Positions 54,783 through 63,647 of a stretch of 64,000 bases of DNA are shown piece after piece. The notes below the pieces were generated by a model. It was not told the DNA's origin. It was given only the letters and a program-made list of their open reading frames with translations, and did not search any database. Both the position numbers and the translations under genes were made by a program. Numbering within the stretch: the stretch's first letter is position 1; each line of letters opens with the position of its first letter. Origin of the DNA: Pseudomonadota bacterium (lineage in GTDB: Bacteria > Pseudomonadota > Gammaproteobacteria > Burkholderiales > JAKAFK01); contig JAKAFK010000013.1 of the NCBI GenBank assembly GCA_021817985.1, positions 1 to 64,000 of the forward strand, in the 5' to 3' direction.

Positions 54783-56021
54783 ATGCCTGTCCCCGAAAAA
54801 ACCGCTCCCGCCCAGGAACCCACCCCCGCGTTCGGGGTGCTGGGTGCGCTGAGCCTGTCGCATTTCCTCAACGATACGATGCAGTCGCTGATCCTGGCGA
54901 CCTACCCGCTCTTCAAGGTGAAATTTCACCTTCAGTTCGCCCAGATCGGCCTCATCACCCTCGCCTTCCAGTTCACGGCATCGCTCCTGCAGCCGCTGGT
55001 CGGCGTCTACACCGATCGGCGGCCCTTGCCCTATTCGCTTGCGCTCGGCATGGGCTTCACCCTGTCCGGCCTCATCGCCCTCTCGGCGGCATCGTCCTTT
55101 CCGGCGCTGCTCGCCGCCGCCGCCCTGGTCGGCACCGGCTCGGCCGTGTTCCATCCGGAATCCTCACGCATCGCGCGGATGGCCTCCGGCGGCCGCCATG
55201 GGCTCGCGCAGTCCATCTTCCAGGTGGGCGGCAATACCGGCAGCGCGGTCGGACCGCTGCTCGCGGCGTGGATCATCCTGCCCCGCGGGCAACGCGCGAT
55301 CGCCTGGTTTTCCCTGGCGGCCCTGGCGGCCCTGGTGCTGCTGGTAGGCGTCGGTTCCTGGTACCGGCACCGACGCCATCAGGCGACAAAGGCTGCCCAC
55401 GCCCCCACCCACGCGCTGCCCGCCGGGCGGGTGGCGGCCACGCTCGCCGTACTCCTGGCGCTCATCTTTTCCAAGTTTTTCTATCTCGCGAGCATCACGA
55501 GCTACCTGATCTTCTATCTCCTGCACCAGTACCGGATCAGCACTCAGGTCGCGCAATACCACCTGTTCTACTTCCTGTTCGCGGTCGCGGCGGGAACGCT
55601 TCTCGGCGGGCCGATCGGCGACAGGATCGGGCGCAAGCAGGTCATCTGGGTTTCCATCCTGGGCATTGCGCCCTTCACGCTGGCATTGCCTTACGTGGGC
55701 CTCCACGCCTCCGTCTGGCTCACCATGATCATCGGCTTCCTGCTCGCCTCCGCGTTCCCCGCGATCGTCGTGTACGCGCAGGAACTCCTGCCGGGTCGCA
55801 TCGGCACCATCTCCGGCCTCTTCTTCGGGCTCGCCTTCGGTTTGGGCGGCATCGGAGCGGCGGTGCTGGGGCACTTGGCCGACCTGTGGGGCATCGTGGC
55901 GGTCTACAAGCTCTGCGCCTTCCTGCCCCTGATCGGCCTAAGCGCCGTGTTCCTCCCGGACCTCAGGAGCGGGCGCCACAAGCCCGCGGAGGAGGAACGC
56001 GCGGCACCGGGCATCGCCTAG
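54783..56021 (+). CDS. fsr: MFS exporter of the fosmidomycin-resistance (Fsr) type
   Basis: 412 residues, 12 membrane segments. The start LSLSHFLNDTMQSLILATYP and FAQIGLITLAFQFTASLLQP with GVYTDRRPLPYSL are close to E. coli Fsr. FHPESSRIARMASGGRHGLAQ and GPIGDRIGRKQVIW are MFS loop motifs. Natural substrate is not known. A TACAAT at 54743-54748 may be its -10. Confidence 0.85.
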   Translation: MPVPEKTAPAQEPTPAFGVLGALSLSHFLNDTMQSLILATYPLFKVKFHLQFAQIGLITLAFQFTASLLQPLVGVYTDRRPLPYSLALGMGFTLSGLIALSAASSFPALLAAAALVGTGSAVFHPESSRIARMASGGRHGLAQSIFQVGGNTGSAVGPLLAAWIILPRGQRAIAWFSLAALAALVLLVGVGSWYRHRRHQATKAAHAPTHALPAGRVAATLAVLLALIFSKFFYLASITSYLIFYLLHQYRISTQVAQYHLFYFLFAVAAGTLLGGPIGDRIGRKQVIWVSILGIAPFTLALPYVGLHASVWLTMIIGFLLASAFPAIVVYAQELLPGRIGTISGLFFGLAFGLGGIGAAVLGHLADLWGIVAVYKLCAFLPLIGLSAVFLPDLRSGRHKPAEEERAAPGIA

Positions 56022-56075
56022 CGGCATCCCCGCCGTCGAGCGCTGTCTCGGCGTTCCCACGACGACCGAACAGCG

Positions 56076-56465
56076 TCAGGCGGAAAGGGCATCGCGCACC
56101 CGCATGAGCCGCGCACGGGCCTCCTTGGCCACTTCCGCGACAGAAGGATTGTCCGTCAGCTTGAGCATGGCCGCCGGATCCTGAAATGCGACCGTCACCC
56201 GCCCCGCTTCTTCCTCCCTGACCACGACGTTGCAGGGCAAAAGCAGACCGATGTCCGGCTCCGCCTCAATGGCCCGATGCGCGAGTGTCGGATTGCACGC
56301 CCCCAGGATGCGGTAGGCCTGCCGGTCCACGTTGAGCTTGGCCTTCAGGGTTGCTTGCACGTCGATGTCGGTGAGCACGCCGAAACCTTCTCGCTTGAGT
56401 GCCTCGGTCACGCTTTCGATGGCGGCGCTGAAAGGAATGGGCAGGGAGGTACTGAACGCATACAT
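56076..56465 (-). CDS. DUF302 domain protein
   Basis: 129-residue protein: [60 protein letters not shown] and NVVVREEE. The complete DUF302 fold, cytosolic here. The Cys after LLPCN is conserved in the family. Function is unknown; often found near sulfur or metal redox genes. Confidence 0.85.
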   Translation of the reverse strand: MYAFSTSLPIPFSAAIESVTEALKREGFGVLTDIDVQATLKAKLNVDRQAYRILGACNPTLAHRAIEAEPDIGLLLPCNVVVREEEAGRVTVAFQDPAAMLKLTDNPSVAEVAKEARARLMRVRDALSA

Positions 56466-56651
56466 GGGGAGCTCCTATGGCAGAAAAGGGATGCGGGGCA
56501 TTTCAAGATGCCGGAGGCCGCGAGCCGCATGCCTCAGGCTCGCCCAGCGTCGCGGCGTGGGCGCACTATAACAGCGTTCTTCTGAAAAGCAAGACCGGCA
56601 CGCTCGCACTCGCCAGGATCAAGCGCGCGCCCGCCGATTCGGAACCCACGG

Positions 56652-57158
56652 CTAAGCCGGCGGCGGCGCCACGGGTCTGCGACGCAATATCCACTGCGCC
56701 ATCGCCTTGATCTGCGCATCCGAAAGCTGGGGGTGCGGCGGCATCGCCACCCCGCCGGTATACTTCGACCACTTTCCGGTGGAACCGTCCTTGATGGACT
56801 TGCTCAGCAGGGCGAGCGCATCTTTCTTGCCCTTGTACCGGTCCGCCACCCATGCGTAAGCAGGTCCGACAAGCTTCCGGTGGACGGCATGGCAGGCGAA
56901 GCAGCCCGCCGCCTGCATCTGCGTCCGAACGCCCGCCATGGCGACAGGCCCGCTCGGCCCCTTGGAGGAGGTGCCGGGTGCTGCGGTGGTTGGCGCGGAA
57001 GGCGCAGCCGTGGCGGCGGGCGGTGCCGTGGCCGGTGTCGGCGGTGCGCCGGGCGCCATCGAAGGGGCGGTCGACGGCGGGGGAGGCGGCGGCTGAACCT
57101 TCTTGCCGCAGGCCGAGAGCAGGAAGGCACACGCCATCAGCAGGGCGATTCGACGCAT
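56652..57158 (-). CDS. Cytochrome c class I lipoprotein
   Basis: 168 residues. Lipobox LLSAC near residue 17, then a Pro/Ala/Thr-rich linker (about 22-70) and a monohaem domain with CFACH, KLVGPAYAWVADRYKGKKDA and the distal Met in GGVAMPPHPQLSDAQ. The fold resembles c551/c8 cytochromes; tethered to a membrane as an electron shuttle. Ribosome site AAGGAG precedes ATG 57158. Confidence 0.88.
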   Translation of the reverse strand: MRRIALLMACAFLLSACGKKVQPPPPPPSTAPSMAPGAPPTPATAPPAATAAPSAPTTAAPGTSSKGPSGPVAMAGVRTQMQAAGCFACHAVHRKLVGPAYAWVADRYKGKKDALALLSKSIKDGSTGKWSKYTGGVAMPPHPQLSDAQIKAMAQWILRRRPVAPPPA

Positions 57159-57389
57159 TGCGGACTCCTTTCGAATTTCGGCGGGCACGTTCGGTCGCCT
57201 CGCGCCGCACGGACGGCGACGCAAGCGGATGCCGCATGAGGATTTTGCCACCCGCCGACGCGCGTGCGGGCTGCGCGGATGCCAGGGCCATCGCAGGCGA
57301 GGCGTGCATCCTCGGGTGGATCAGGCTACTTTAGGGTTTAGCAGACGCGTCCGCAGCAGGCAAGGTCCAAGGCCTTGCTCACCGCGGCC

Positions 57390-58205
57390 CTAGCGCGGTG
57401 CGCCCGGGCGCAGCCACGGGCCGCCCCAGACCGCCGCCAGATAGACGAGGAAGCTGATGCCGGCAATCCACGTGCTGGCCGGATAGCCGATGTAATAGGA
57501 GGCCGCGATGCCGCTCCAGGTCTCCGCCAAGCCGATCAAGGCGGCGAGAAGGAGCCCGCCCTCGACGCTGCGGGCGAGCATGCGCGCGGCGGCGGGGGGG
57601 CCGATCAGCAGCGAGAAGATCAGCAACGCCCCGATGACCGGGACGCTGATGCTGACAGTCAGCGCCAGCAGCAGCACGAACACGACCCCCAAGGCACCCA
57701 CCGGCACGCCGCGCCCGAGCGCCGCATCCTGGTCAAGACTGGCCAGCCGCAGAGGGCGGTAGATGAGAGCCAGCACCGCGAGCACGCCGAGCGCGACCCC
57801 GGCCGAGAGCCAGGCCTGCGCACCGCTGATCCCGACGATGCTCCCGAAAAGGATGCCGATGGCCGCCGCCGCATTGGCGGTATAGAGATTCAGGAACAGC
57901 ACGCCGAGCCCCAGCGCGAACATGAGGACCATGCCGATGCCGACATCGCGCTCGCTCACGCGGCTTCCCAGAAGGGCGAGCCCCACCGCGGATGCCAGGG
58001 TAAAGGCGAACAGGCCCAGGTAAGGGCTCAGGCTCAGCAGGAGGGCCCCGGCGGCGCCGGCGAACCCCACGTGGGACAGCGCATGGGCCGCGAAGGCTTG
58101 GCGCCTCAGAAGAACAAGATAGCCCATGGGAGCGGACACCAGGGCAATCGCGCTGCCGGCGAACACCGCATGGCGCATGAACGCATATTCAAGTCCGAGG
58201 ATCAC
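57390..58205 (-). CDS. Metal ABC transporter permease (ZnuB/MntB type)
   Basis: 271 residues, about eight membrane segments of the ABC-3 family: SHVGFAGAAGALLLSLSPYL, RVSERDVGIGMVLMFALGLG, LFGSIVGISG, VPVIGALLIFSLLIGPPAAA. GTG 58205 overlaps the ATPase stop (GTGA). Membrane part of a cation importer with the two genes upstream. Confidence 0.9.
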   Translation of the reverse strand: MILGLEYAFMRHAVFAGSAIALVSAPMGYLVLLRRQAFAAHALSHVGFAGAAGALLLSLSPYLGLFAFTLASAVGLALLGSRVSERDVGIGMVLMFALGLGVLFLNLYTANAAAAIGILFGSIVGISGAQAWLSAGVALGVLAVLALIYRPLRLASLDQDAALGRGVPVGALGVVFVLLLALTVSISVPVIGALLIFSLLIGPPAAARMLARSVEGGLLLAALIGLAETWSGIAASYYIGYPASTWIAGISFLVYLAAVWGGPWLRPGAPR

Positions 58206-59017
58206 TTGCCCCCCGCGCAGTGGGGACAGCAGTCGGTGAGCTCGGGGATGAAGCCGCTGTCGGGATGGACGAATATCCGCCCGTCGACGCGGGTCGCCCG
58301 CATCGGCAGGCCATAGAGCGCGCTCAGGACATCCTCCTGCACCACCTCGTCCACGGTGCCCAGCCGACCCTGGCCGTTCGCCATGTAAAGAACGAGGTCG
58401 ATATATTCGAGCAAAGGATTGAGGTCGTGCGCACTCATCAGCACCGTGATGCCCTTGTCGAGGCACAGCCGTTTGGCCAGGCGCAAGACGGCTTGCTGCC
58501 CGCCCTGATCAAGGCTGGCGAGCGGTTCGTCCAGCAGGAGGAGCTGCGGGGCGTTGACCAGCGCCTGGGCGATGCGCACGCGCTGGCGCTGCCCGCCGGA
58601 AAGCTCCCCGAGCGGACGCTGCGCCAAAGCGCCCGCTTCGGCAGCGTCCAGGGCCTCCAGCGCGTGGCGCCGCTCAAGCCGCCAATGGAGCGGAAAACCC
58701 CACCGCTCGCCTTGGAACGCGGCGGCCACCGAGGCCACGGCGCTCAAATGCTGGGACATCTCCGGCGGCTCGCCCTGGCTCACATAGCCAATCGAGGCAC
58801 GCACCGCGCCGGGGTCCTTGCCCAGGACCTCGAGGCGGCCCTCCGTCCTGCGCGCCAGGCCCAGCAGACATCGCAGCAGGGTCGTCTTGCCGGCCCCGTT
58901 GGGGCCGAGCACGCCGACAAGCGCGCCGCGAGGGACGGCCAGATCCAGCCGGCTGAACACGGGCCTTGCCCCGAGGCGGCAGCCCAGGGCATGCGCCTCA
59001 ATGGCCCAGTGCGTCAT
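58202..59017 (-). CDS. Metal ABC transporter ATP-binding protein (ZnuC/MntA type)
   Basis: 271 residues: Walker A GPNGAGKTTLL, Q-loop VSQGEPPEM, signature [15 protein letters not shown], Walker B LLLLDEPLASLDQ and H-loop SAHDLNPLL. The C-terminus ends with DCCPHCAGGK, a small Cys/His cluster possibly able to bind the cargo metal. ATG 59017 overlaps the binding-protein stop. Confidence 0.92.
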   Translation of the reverse strand: MTHWAIEAHALGCRLGARPVFSRLDLAVPRGALVGVLGPNGAGKTTLLRCLLGLARRTEGRLEVLGKDPGAVRASIGYVSQGEPPEMSQHLSAVASVAAAFQGERWGFPLHWRLERRHALEALDAAEAGALAQRPLGELSGGQRQRVRIAQALVNAPQLLLLDEPLASLDQGGQQAVLRLAKRLCLDKGITVLMSAHDLNPLLEYIDLVLYMANGQGRLGTVDEVVQEDVLSALYGLPMRATRVDGRIFVHPDSGFIPELTDCCPHCAGGK

Positions 59018-59892
59018 CGCCGGGTCCCGTTGAGCGCGGCAGCCACCAACCGCAGGGTCGCGAGTTGCCACTGCGGGTACGACGAGCCCGCGGGCGCGAA
59101 TTCCGCAACGCCCACGACAGGGATGTGCACTTGGCGCGCGAGCGCCATCAGACGCTGCGTGAGCGGGCTTTGCACCTGGGCGTTGTAGACGAAGAGCCCG
59201 ACCGCATGCGTGCGCAACGACCGCTCGAAAGCGACCACCTCCTGCGGGCTCGGCTGGGTATCATTCATGACGTTCTGCTGCACGCGCTGGTTGACCACGC
59301 GATAGCCCAGCGCCCTCAGCATATAGCCGAACACGGGTTCGGTGCCGGTGGCCGCGAGGTTCGGGTGGGCCGCAATGATGGCCCCGATCTCCCCATAGAC
59401 GGGCAACAGCTGCTGAGAGAACGCGGCGAGATTCGCCCGGAACTGGGCGGCGTGCGCGGGGTCGAGGCCGGCAAACACCGTGGCCAAGCGGGCGGCCGTG
59501 ATGAGCGCCACCCGGGGATCGTAAAACACGTGCGGGTTGCGGTCAGGCATGATCAGATTGCTCGCCAGGTCGGCCGCCACCACCACCTGCCGACGCGGGT
59601 TGGGGCTGGCAAGGAGCAGCTTCTGCATCCAGGCGTCGTAACCGATGCCGTTCATGACGACCACCTGCGCGCGCGCGACCGCGACGGCCACCGCGGGCAT
59701 CGCCTCGAACAGATGCGGGTCGACCCGGGGGCTGGCAATGATGCTGCGCACGGCCACATAGGGGCCACCGATGGCCTGCGCAATCTCGCCGTAGGTGCTT
59801 TCAGCCGCCACCACCGCGATGGGTGCGGCGTGTGCCCCCCGGGCGGCCAGCAGAAAGAGGAACAATGCCAGAATACGGCGCGATGCGCGCAT
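59014..59892 (-). CDS. Metal-binding periplasmic protein of ABC importer (cluster A-I SBP)
   Basis: 292 residues with signal peptide (cleavage near AHAAP). Likely metal ligands are His in VDPHLFEAMP, His in NPHVFYDPR, Glu in GTEPVFGYML and an acidic residue in VGVAEFAPAGSS. The third ligand is Glu, as in Mn-binding PsaA/MntC, not His as in ZnuA, and there is no His-rich loop. This favours Mn or Fe over Zn (inference). GGAGG precedes ATG 59892. First gene of the importer operon. Confidence 0.85.
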   Translation of the reverse strand: MRASRRILALFLFLLAARGAHAAPIAVVAAESTYGEIAQAIGGPYVAVRSIIASPRVDPHLFEAMPAVAVAVARAQVVVMNGIGYDAWMQKLLLASPNPRRQVVVAADLASNLIMPDRNPHVFYDPRVALITAARLATVFAGLDPAHAAQFRANLAAFSQQLLPVYGEIGAIIAAHPNLAATGTEPVFGYMLRALGYRVVNQRVQQNVMNDTQPSPQEVVAFERSLRTHAVGLFVYNAQVQSPLTQRLMALARQVHIPVVGVAEFAPAGSSYPQWQLATLRLVAAALNGTRR

Positions 59893-59937
59893 GCGGCCTC
59901 CGTGAAGGTGCTCGACGAGATGGACCGAAAACCCGAT

Positions 59938-59967
59938 ATTCTTCGACGGTTGTCGGCTTCCTGTCAA
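59938..59967 (-). promoter_or_regulatory. Candidate promoter of the metal ABC importer
   Basis: Perfect -35 TTGACA (59967-59962) with AAGAAT as -10 (59943-59938), 18-base spacer. Confidence 0.45.
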
Positions 59968-60024
59968 GGTTCTGCAGGGAAGGCGCGAACAGAAGGGCGA
60001 AGGGCGGCCGCCCCGCCCGAGGCC

Positions 60025-60474
60025 TTAGAGCATGCTCATGGGCAGGTCGGCCAGGCGGTACTTGCCGGTCTTGACGGCCCGGGCGAGCTTGCCCGGCGTT
60101 TCCGTCCGCAGCACGCGCGCCAGTTTGTGCTTGATCGGCTTCCACTGCTTGTGGATCGGACAAGCGGTCTCGTCGGTGCATTCCTTCAGACCGAGCAGGC
60201 AGGCATCGGTGAATTGCGGCCCTTCGAGGTGCAGCAGGATCTGCATCAGATCCACTTTTTCGACCCCCTCGCGCAGACAAAAGCCGCCGTTGCGGCCGCG
60301 CGAGGAATACAGCAGATTTCCCCGCACGAGGGCCTGCAGCACCTTGGCAAGATATGGCGCCGGCACGTTGAGCTGCTCGGCGAGATCGCGGTTGAGCACG
60401 AATGTCCCCTGCGGTTGCATCGCCATCAGGATAACCGCCTGGATCGCATACTGGCTTGCTCGAGAGAGGATCAT
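60025..60474 (-). CDS. Rrf2-family transcriptional regulator
   Basis: 149 residues. Winged helix MILSRASQYAIQAVILMAMQ, recognition helix VPAPYLAKVLQALVRG, wing SSRGRNGGFCL. Cys residues lie in CLLGLKECTDETACP, spaced for an Fe-S centre as in IscR/NsrR/RsrR relatives, but the pattern is none of these exactly. Upstream of the metal importer in the same direction; its promoter carries the dyad shared with rpoS. Confidence 0.88.
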   Translation of the reverse strand: MILSRASQYAIQAVILMAMQPQGTFVLNRDLAEQLNVPAPYLAKVLQALVRGNLLYSSRGRNGGFCLREGVEKVDLMQILLHLEGPQFTDACLLGLKECTDETACPIHKQWKPIKHKLARVLRTETPGKLARAVKTGKYRLADLPMSML

Positions 60475-60575
60475 TCCACGGGTGGCTCTACAGTAATGGG
60501 CTCAAACGCCGGATTCGCTATCGCCGCATAGACGTCGCGCGAACTTTAAAGAGGAGTTACATATCTACAAGTAGC

Positions 60576-60584
60576 ATTATAACA
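60576..60584 (-). promoter_or_regulatory. Extended -10 promoter of the Rrf2 gene
   Basis: Minus-strand TGTTATAAT (60584-60576), i.e. a perfect TATAAT with a TGn extension. No good -35; the dyad at 60599-60618 occupies that position. Confidence 0.65.
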
Positions 60585-60598
60585 GAAGCATGCCGGCT

Positions 60599-60618
60599 GT
60601 ATGCGCCTTCGCTCATTA
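60599..60618. promoter_or_regulatory. Dyad at the Rrf2 promoter, same as upstream of rpoS
   Basis: TATGCGCCTTCGCTCAT at 60600-60616 is identical to 34028-34044. It lies 18 bases upstream of the -10 on the minus strand. Inner and outer arms form ATG-x-GC / GC-x-CAT. Confidence 0.5.
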
Positions 60619-60801
60619 TTCTGCAATAATCAGACGATAAGTGACTGGCGGATCGTACGATTTGTTGGGAAATCGGCAAGAATGGAAGCCCATCGGACGT
60701 GCGGGCGGCAGGTGCGCAAGGCGGGGAATTTTGGGGCGAGCGGCCCGGGCGTGGCCATCCTGCGGGACGCCGCTTGCGCTGCCACGCCGACGGCACCTGC
60801 G

Positions 60802-61875
60802 CTAGGCGCGGCCGGCCATGGGGTAACCCTGTCTTGCGAAATACTCGTCGAGCGAGCGGGTCCACGCCTCGCGCTGCGCCTCATCGACCCAGGCAGCTTC
60901 GAAGCTGTTGCGCGCCAGGACGTACCATTCGGCGGCGGACAAATGAAACGCGCCCGCCACGGCGCGGATATTGTCGTTGAGGTAGCCGCCGAAATAGGCC
61001 GGATCGTCGCTGTTGATCGTCACGCACAGCCCCGCCCGCAGGAGCGCGGGCAGGTTGTGGGCGGTCATTTCCGGGAATACCCGCAACCGGACGTTGGACA
61101 ACGGGCATACCGTCAGCGGAATGCGGCTCGCGACAAGACGCCTCACCAGCGCCGGATCTTCCAGGGCGCGCACGCCATGATCGATCCGGCGGGCCTTCAG
61201 GAGGTCGAGCGCCTCCCAGATATAGGCGGGCGGCCCCTCCTCGCCCGCATGCGCGACCACCGGACGCCCCAGCGAGCGCACCCGTGCGAAGACCTCGGCG
61301 AACTGCGACGGCGGATGGCCACGCTCCGAAGAATCGAGTCCGAAACCATCGATGGCCTCGAGATGGGGTTCCGCCTGTGCCAGCGCAGCGAAGGCCTCCG
61401 CTTGGCTCAAATGGCGCAGGAAGCACATGATCAGCCGGCCGCTCAACCCCAGGATGCGCCCCGCCTCCAGCCCTCGCCGCAATCCCCGGAGCACCGTCTC
61501 AAACGCGATCCCCCGTGCCGTATGGGTCTGAGGGTCGAAAAAGATCTCCACATGGACGATGCCGTCGGCGGCCGCACGGCGCAGATAGGCCACCATCAGT
61601 TCGTAGAAGTCCTGTTCGGTGCGAAGCACCGAGGCGCAGGCGTAGTAGAGGTCGAGAAAGGACTGCAGATCCCGAAAGCGGCATGCGGCCCGCAACGCCT
61701 CCTCGCTCGGGTAGGCGAGCGCCACGCCATTGCGCCGGGCGAGCGACATCACCAGCCCAGGCTCCAGCGTGCCTTCGATATGCACGTGCAGCTCCGCCTT
61801 GGGCATGCCGCACGCGAGTTCGACGACCGACTTCTCCCGGGTCGTCCCGGCCCCTTCCGATGCGTGGCGGCGCAT
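60802..61875 (-). CDS. Adenine deaminase (adenosine-deaminase superfamily)
   Basis: 357 residues. Zinc motif ELHVHIEGTLEP at the N-terminus, GRPVVAHAGEEG and DHGVRALEDP for further ligands, CPLSNVRL and INSDDPAYFGG. The substrate loop GLDSSERGHPP has the S-S-E-x-G form of adenine deaminases; adenosine deaminases read GDE there. It should turn adenine into hypoxanthine. ATG 61875 overlaps the TPR gene stop (TGATG). Confidence 0.85.
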   Translation of the reverse strand: MRRHASEGAGTTREKSVVELACGMPKAELHVHIEGTLEPGLVMSLARRNGVALAYPSEEALRAACRFRDLQSFLDLYYACASVLRTEQDFYELMVAYLRRAAADGIVHVEIFFDPQTHTARGIAFETVLRGLRRGLEAGRILGLSGRLIMCFLRHLSQAEAFAALAQAEPHLEAIDGFGLDSSERGHPPSQFAEVFARVRSLGRPVVAHAGEEGPPAYIWEALDLLKARRIDHGVRALEDPALVRRLVASRIPLTVCPLSNVRLRVFPEMTAHNLPALLRAGLCVTINSDDPAYFGGYLNDNIRAVAGAFHLSAAEWYVLARNSFEAAWVDEAQREAWTRSLDEYFARQGYPMAGRA

Positions 61876-63485
61876 CAACGGCCCTTATGCAGCCCGAATT
61901 TCGTCCGAATGCCCTGCGCCATGTTCTTCAGCATCGCAAGCTTCGGGTGGGCCCCGTCCCGCTTCTCGATCTCCTCCAGATAGGTTTGCGCCGCTTGCCA
62001 GTAGAGCGGCTCCATGCCGGTGCGCTGCAACAGCGCAAGACACGCCTGCGCCGCGTTGGCGACGATGCGAAGATTCTCGGGCAACTGCTCGGCCGCTTTC
62101 ATCAGCGCGTCGGCCGCTCCCTTGAGATCCCCCTTCTGCGCAAGCACAACGGCATCGTTGTTGATCTGGATGACTTCGGCATCGCTCTTCCGGGCGATCT
62201 CCTCACCCAGCTCGGCCCGCCCCATCGAAGTGAGGATTTTCTGGGCCTTGGCAATGAACGTCTCGCTCCCCTGATGCCTGTGCAAGATCGCCATGCCCAC
62301 CTCTTCCTGCCCGGCGGCGAGGTGGGCGTGCGCCAGATCGAGGCGGGCGTCCATGCCGGGCGCGAGCTCATGCTCGCTCACGAGCGACTCGGCACGCGCA
62401 AGCGCGGCCACCGCCTCATCCGGGTTGCCCGCCTTGGAGTGGGCGAACGATTCGACGAGCGTCGCGCGGTAGTCCGCATAGGGGTCCGCAAACAGCTTCC
62501 TGGCGCCTTTGAGCGTCGAAATCGCCTCCTTCGCCCCCCCGCTGTCCGCCTGCACCTTGGCCAGGGAAAGGTAATCGCCCAGCTCCTTGATGGCCCCGCC
62601 CCGATCCACGACCGTTTGCAGCGCTTCCTTGGCGAGCGCCGACTGCCCGGCGTCGGCCGCGAGCTGGCCCAGCTTGCGAAAGCGCACCACGCGGTTCGGC
62701 GAACGCTTCGCCGCCTCATGGAGCACCTCCACCGCGCGATCCATGGCGCCGCTTGCGGCCTCCACCTCGGCCAACAGATCAATGGCCTCGATATAGTGCT
62801 GCGACTCGCCCACGAGCTCCGCCAGGATTTCCCGAGCCGCGTCGAGCTCCTGCCGGGCACGCAGGGCCTTCGCCAATCCCATCTTGGCCCACGGCACGGC
62901 ACGAGAGGTCAGCACCTCCTCATAAAGCGGCTGCGCCTCTTCCGCGCGGCCCGCCGCGATCAACAGCTCCGCTTTGAGCCGCAAGGCGTCCAGATGATAA
63001 GGGCTCGCCTTGGCCAGCAACAGGTCGCAGGCCCCGAGGGCTCCATCCAGATTGCCGGCATCGAGCTCGCGATGGATCTCGGCGAAGGCGCTCTTCTTTT
63101 CGCGGATGCGATAGAGGCGCTCCATGATGAGCGCCGCCGAGAAGGGCTTGATCAGGTAGTCGTCCGGGGCCAGTTCCGCCGCCGCGACCACCCGCTCGTA
63201 GGAGCGCTCCCCTGTCACCATGATGAAAACGGTGGACGAGGGCAGCAGCCCCGCATGACGGATCGTCTCCAGAAGCTCCTGGCCATTCATGGTGCCCGGG
63301 GCGAGCATGTAGTCGCACACCACCAGCGCATAGCGCGTGTTCTTGATCCGGAACAGCGCGTCCGCCGCGCCGGAAGCCACGTCAATCGCGGTAAAGCCCA
63401 AGTCGGCCAGCACGGTGCGAAGGGCTTGCCGCGCGGTCGCGCTGTCATCGATCACCAAGGCCCTTTGGCCGGTAAAATCGCTCAT
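61875..63485 (-). CDS. Response regulator receiver with TPR repeats
   Basis: 536 residues. Receiver domain about 1-125: LVIDDSATARQALR, phosphoacceptor in VVCDYMLAPG, switch Thr in VTGERSYE, and IKPFSAALI. A helical linker follows, then about ten TPR-like pairs from 150 to the end with Ala/Leu-rich repeats such as ALRLKAELLIAAGRAEEAQP. No DNA-binding or enzymatic output, so it likely acts by protein contacts. Coupled to adenine deaminase. Confidence 0.88.
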   Translation of the reverse strand: MSDFTGQRALVIDDSATARQALRTVLADLGFTAIDVASGAADALFRIKNTRYALVVCDYMLAPGTMNGQELLETIRHAGLLPSSTVFIMVTGERSYERVVAAAELAPDDYLIKPFSAALIMERLYRIREKKSAFAEIHRELDAGNLDGALGACDLLLAKASPYHLDALRLKAELLIAAGRAEEAQPLYEEVLTSRAVPWAKMGLAKALRARQELDAAREILAELVGESQHYIEAIDLLAEVEAASGAMDRAVEVLHEAAKRSPNRVVRFRKLGQLAADAGQSALAKEALQTVVDRGGAIKELGDYLSLAKVQADSGGAKEAISTLKGARKLFADPYADYRATLVESFAHSKAGNPDEAVAALARAESLVSEHELAPGMDARLDLAHAHLAAGQEEVGMAILHRHQGSETFIAKAQKILTSMGRAELGEEIARKSDAEVIQINNDAVVLAQKGDLKGAADALMKAAEQLPENLRIVANAAQACLALLQRTGMEPLYWQAAQTYLEEIEKRDGAHPKLAMLKNMAQGIRTKFGLHKGR

Positions 63486-63647
63486 CGGTCCCTGAGAGGA
63501 ATTGTCGTGGCCGACAGGCACCAGGCAAAATCGCCTTGCGAGCGGCCTCGCCTATTATCGCGCAAGTTCGCAAATAATAAAGCAATTTCTCGGGCGCAGC
63601 GAGCGAGCGCCCGCGGCGGGAGGAGATTTTACGATATCCAGGAACGA

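Larger units (their letters stand above)
60475..60801. other. Intergenic region upstream of the Rrf2 gene
   Basis: 327 bases without a supported gene. It holds the Rrf2 gene's extended -10 promoter and the 20-base dyad; the part near 60700-60800 is GC-rich and featureless, at the 3' end of the deaminase gene. Confidence 0.55.

Noticed and set aside
60025-60474. Calling the Rrf2 protein IscR
   Set aside because: The Cys spacing in its C-terminal loop does not fit IscR and no isc genes are adjacent, so only the family is given.
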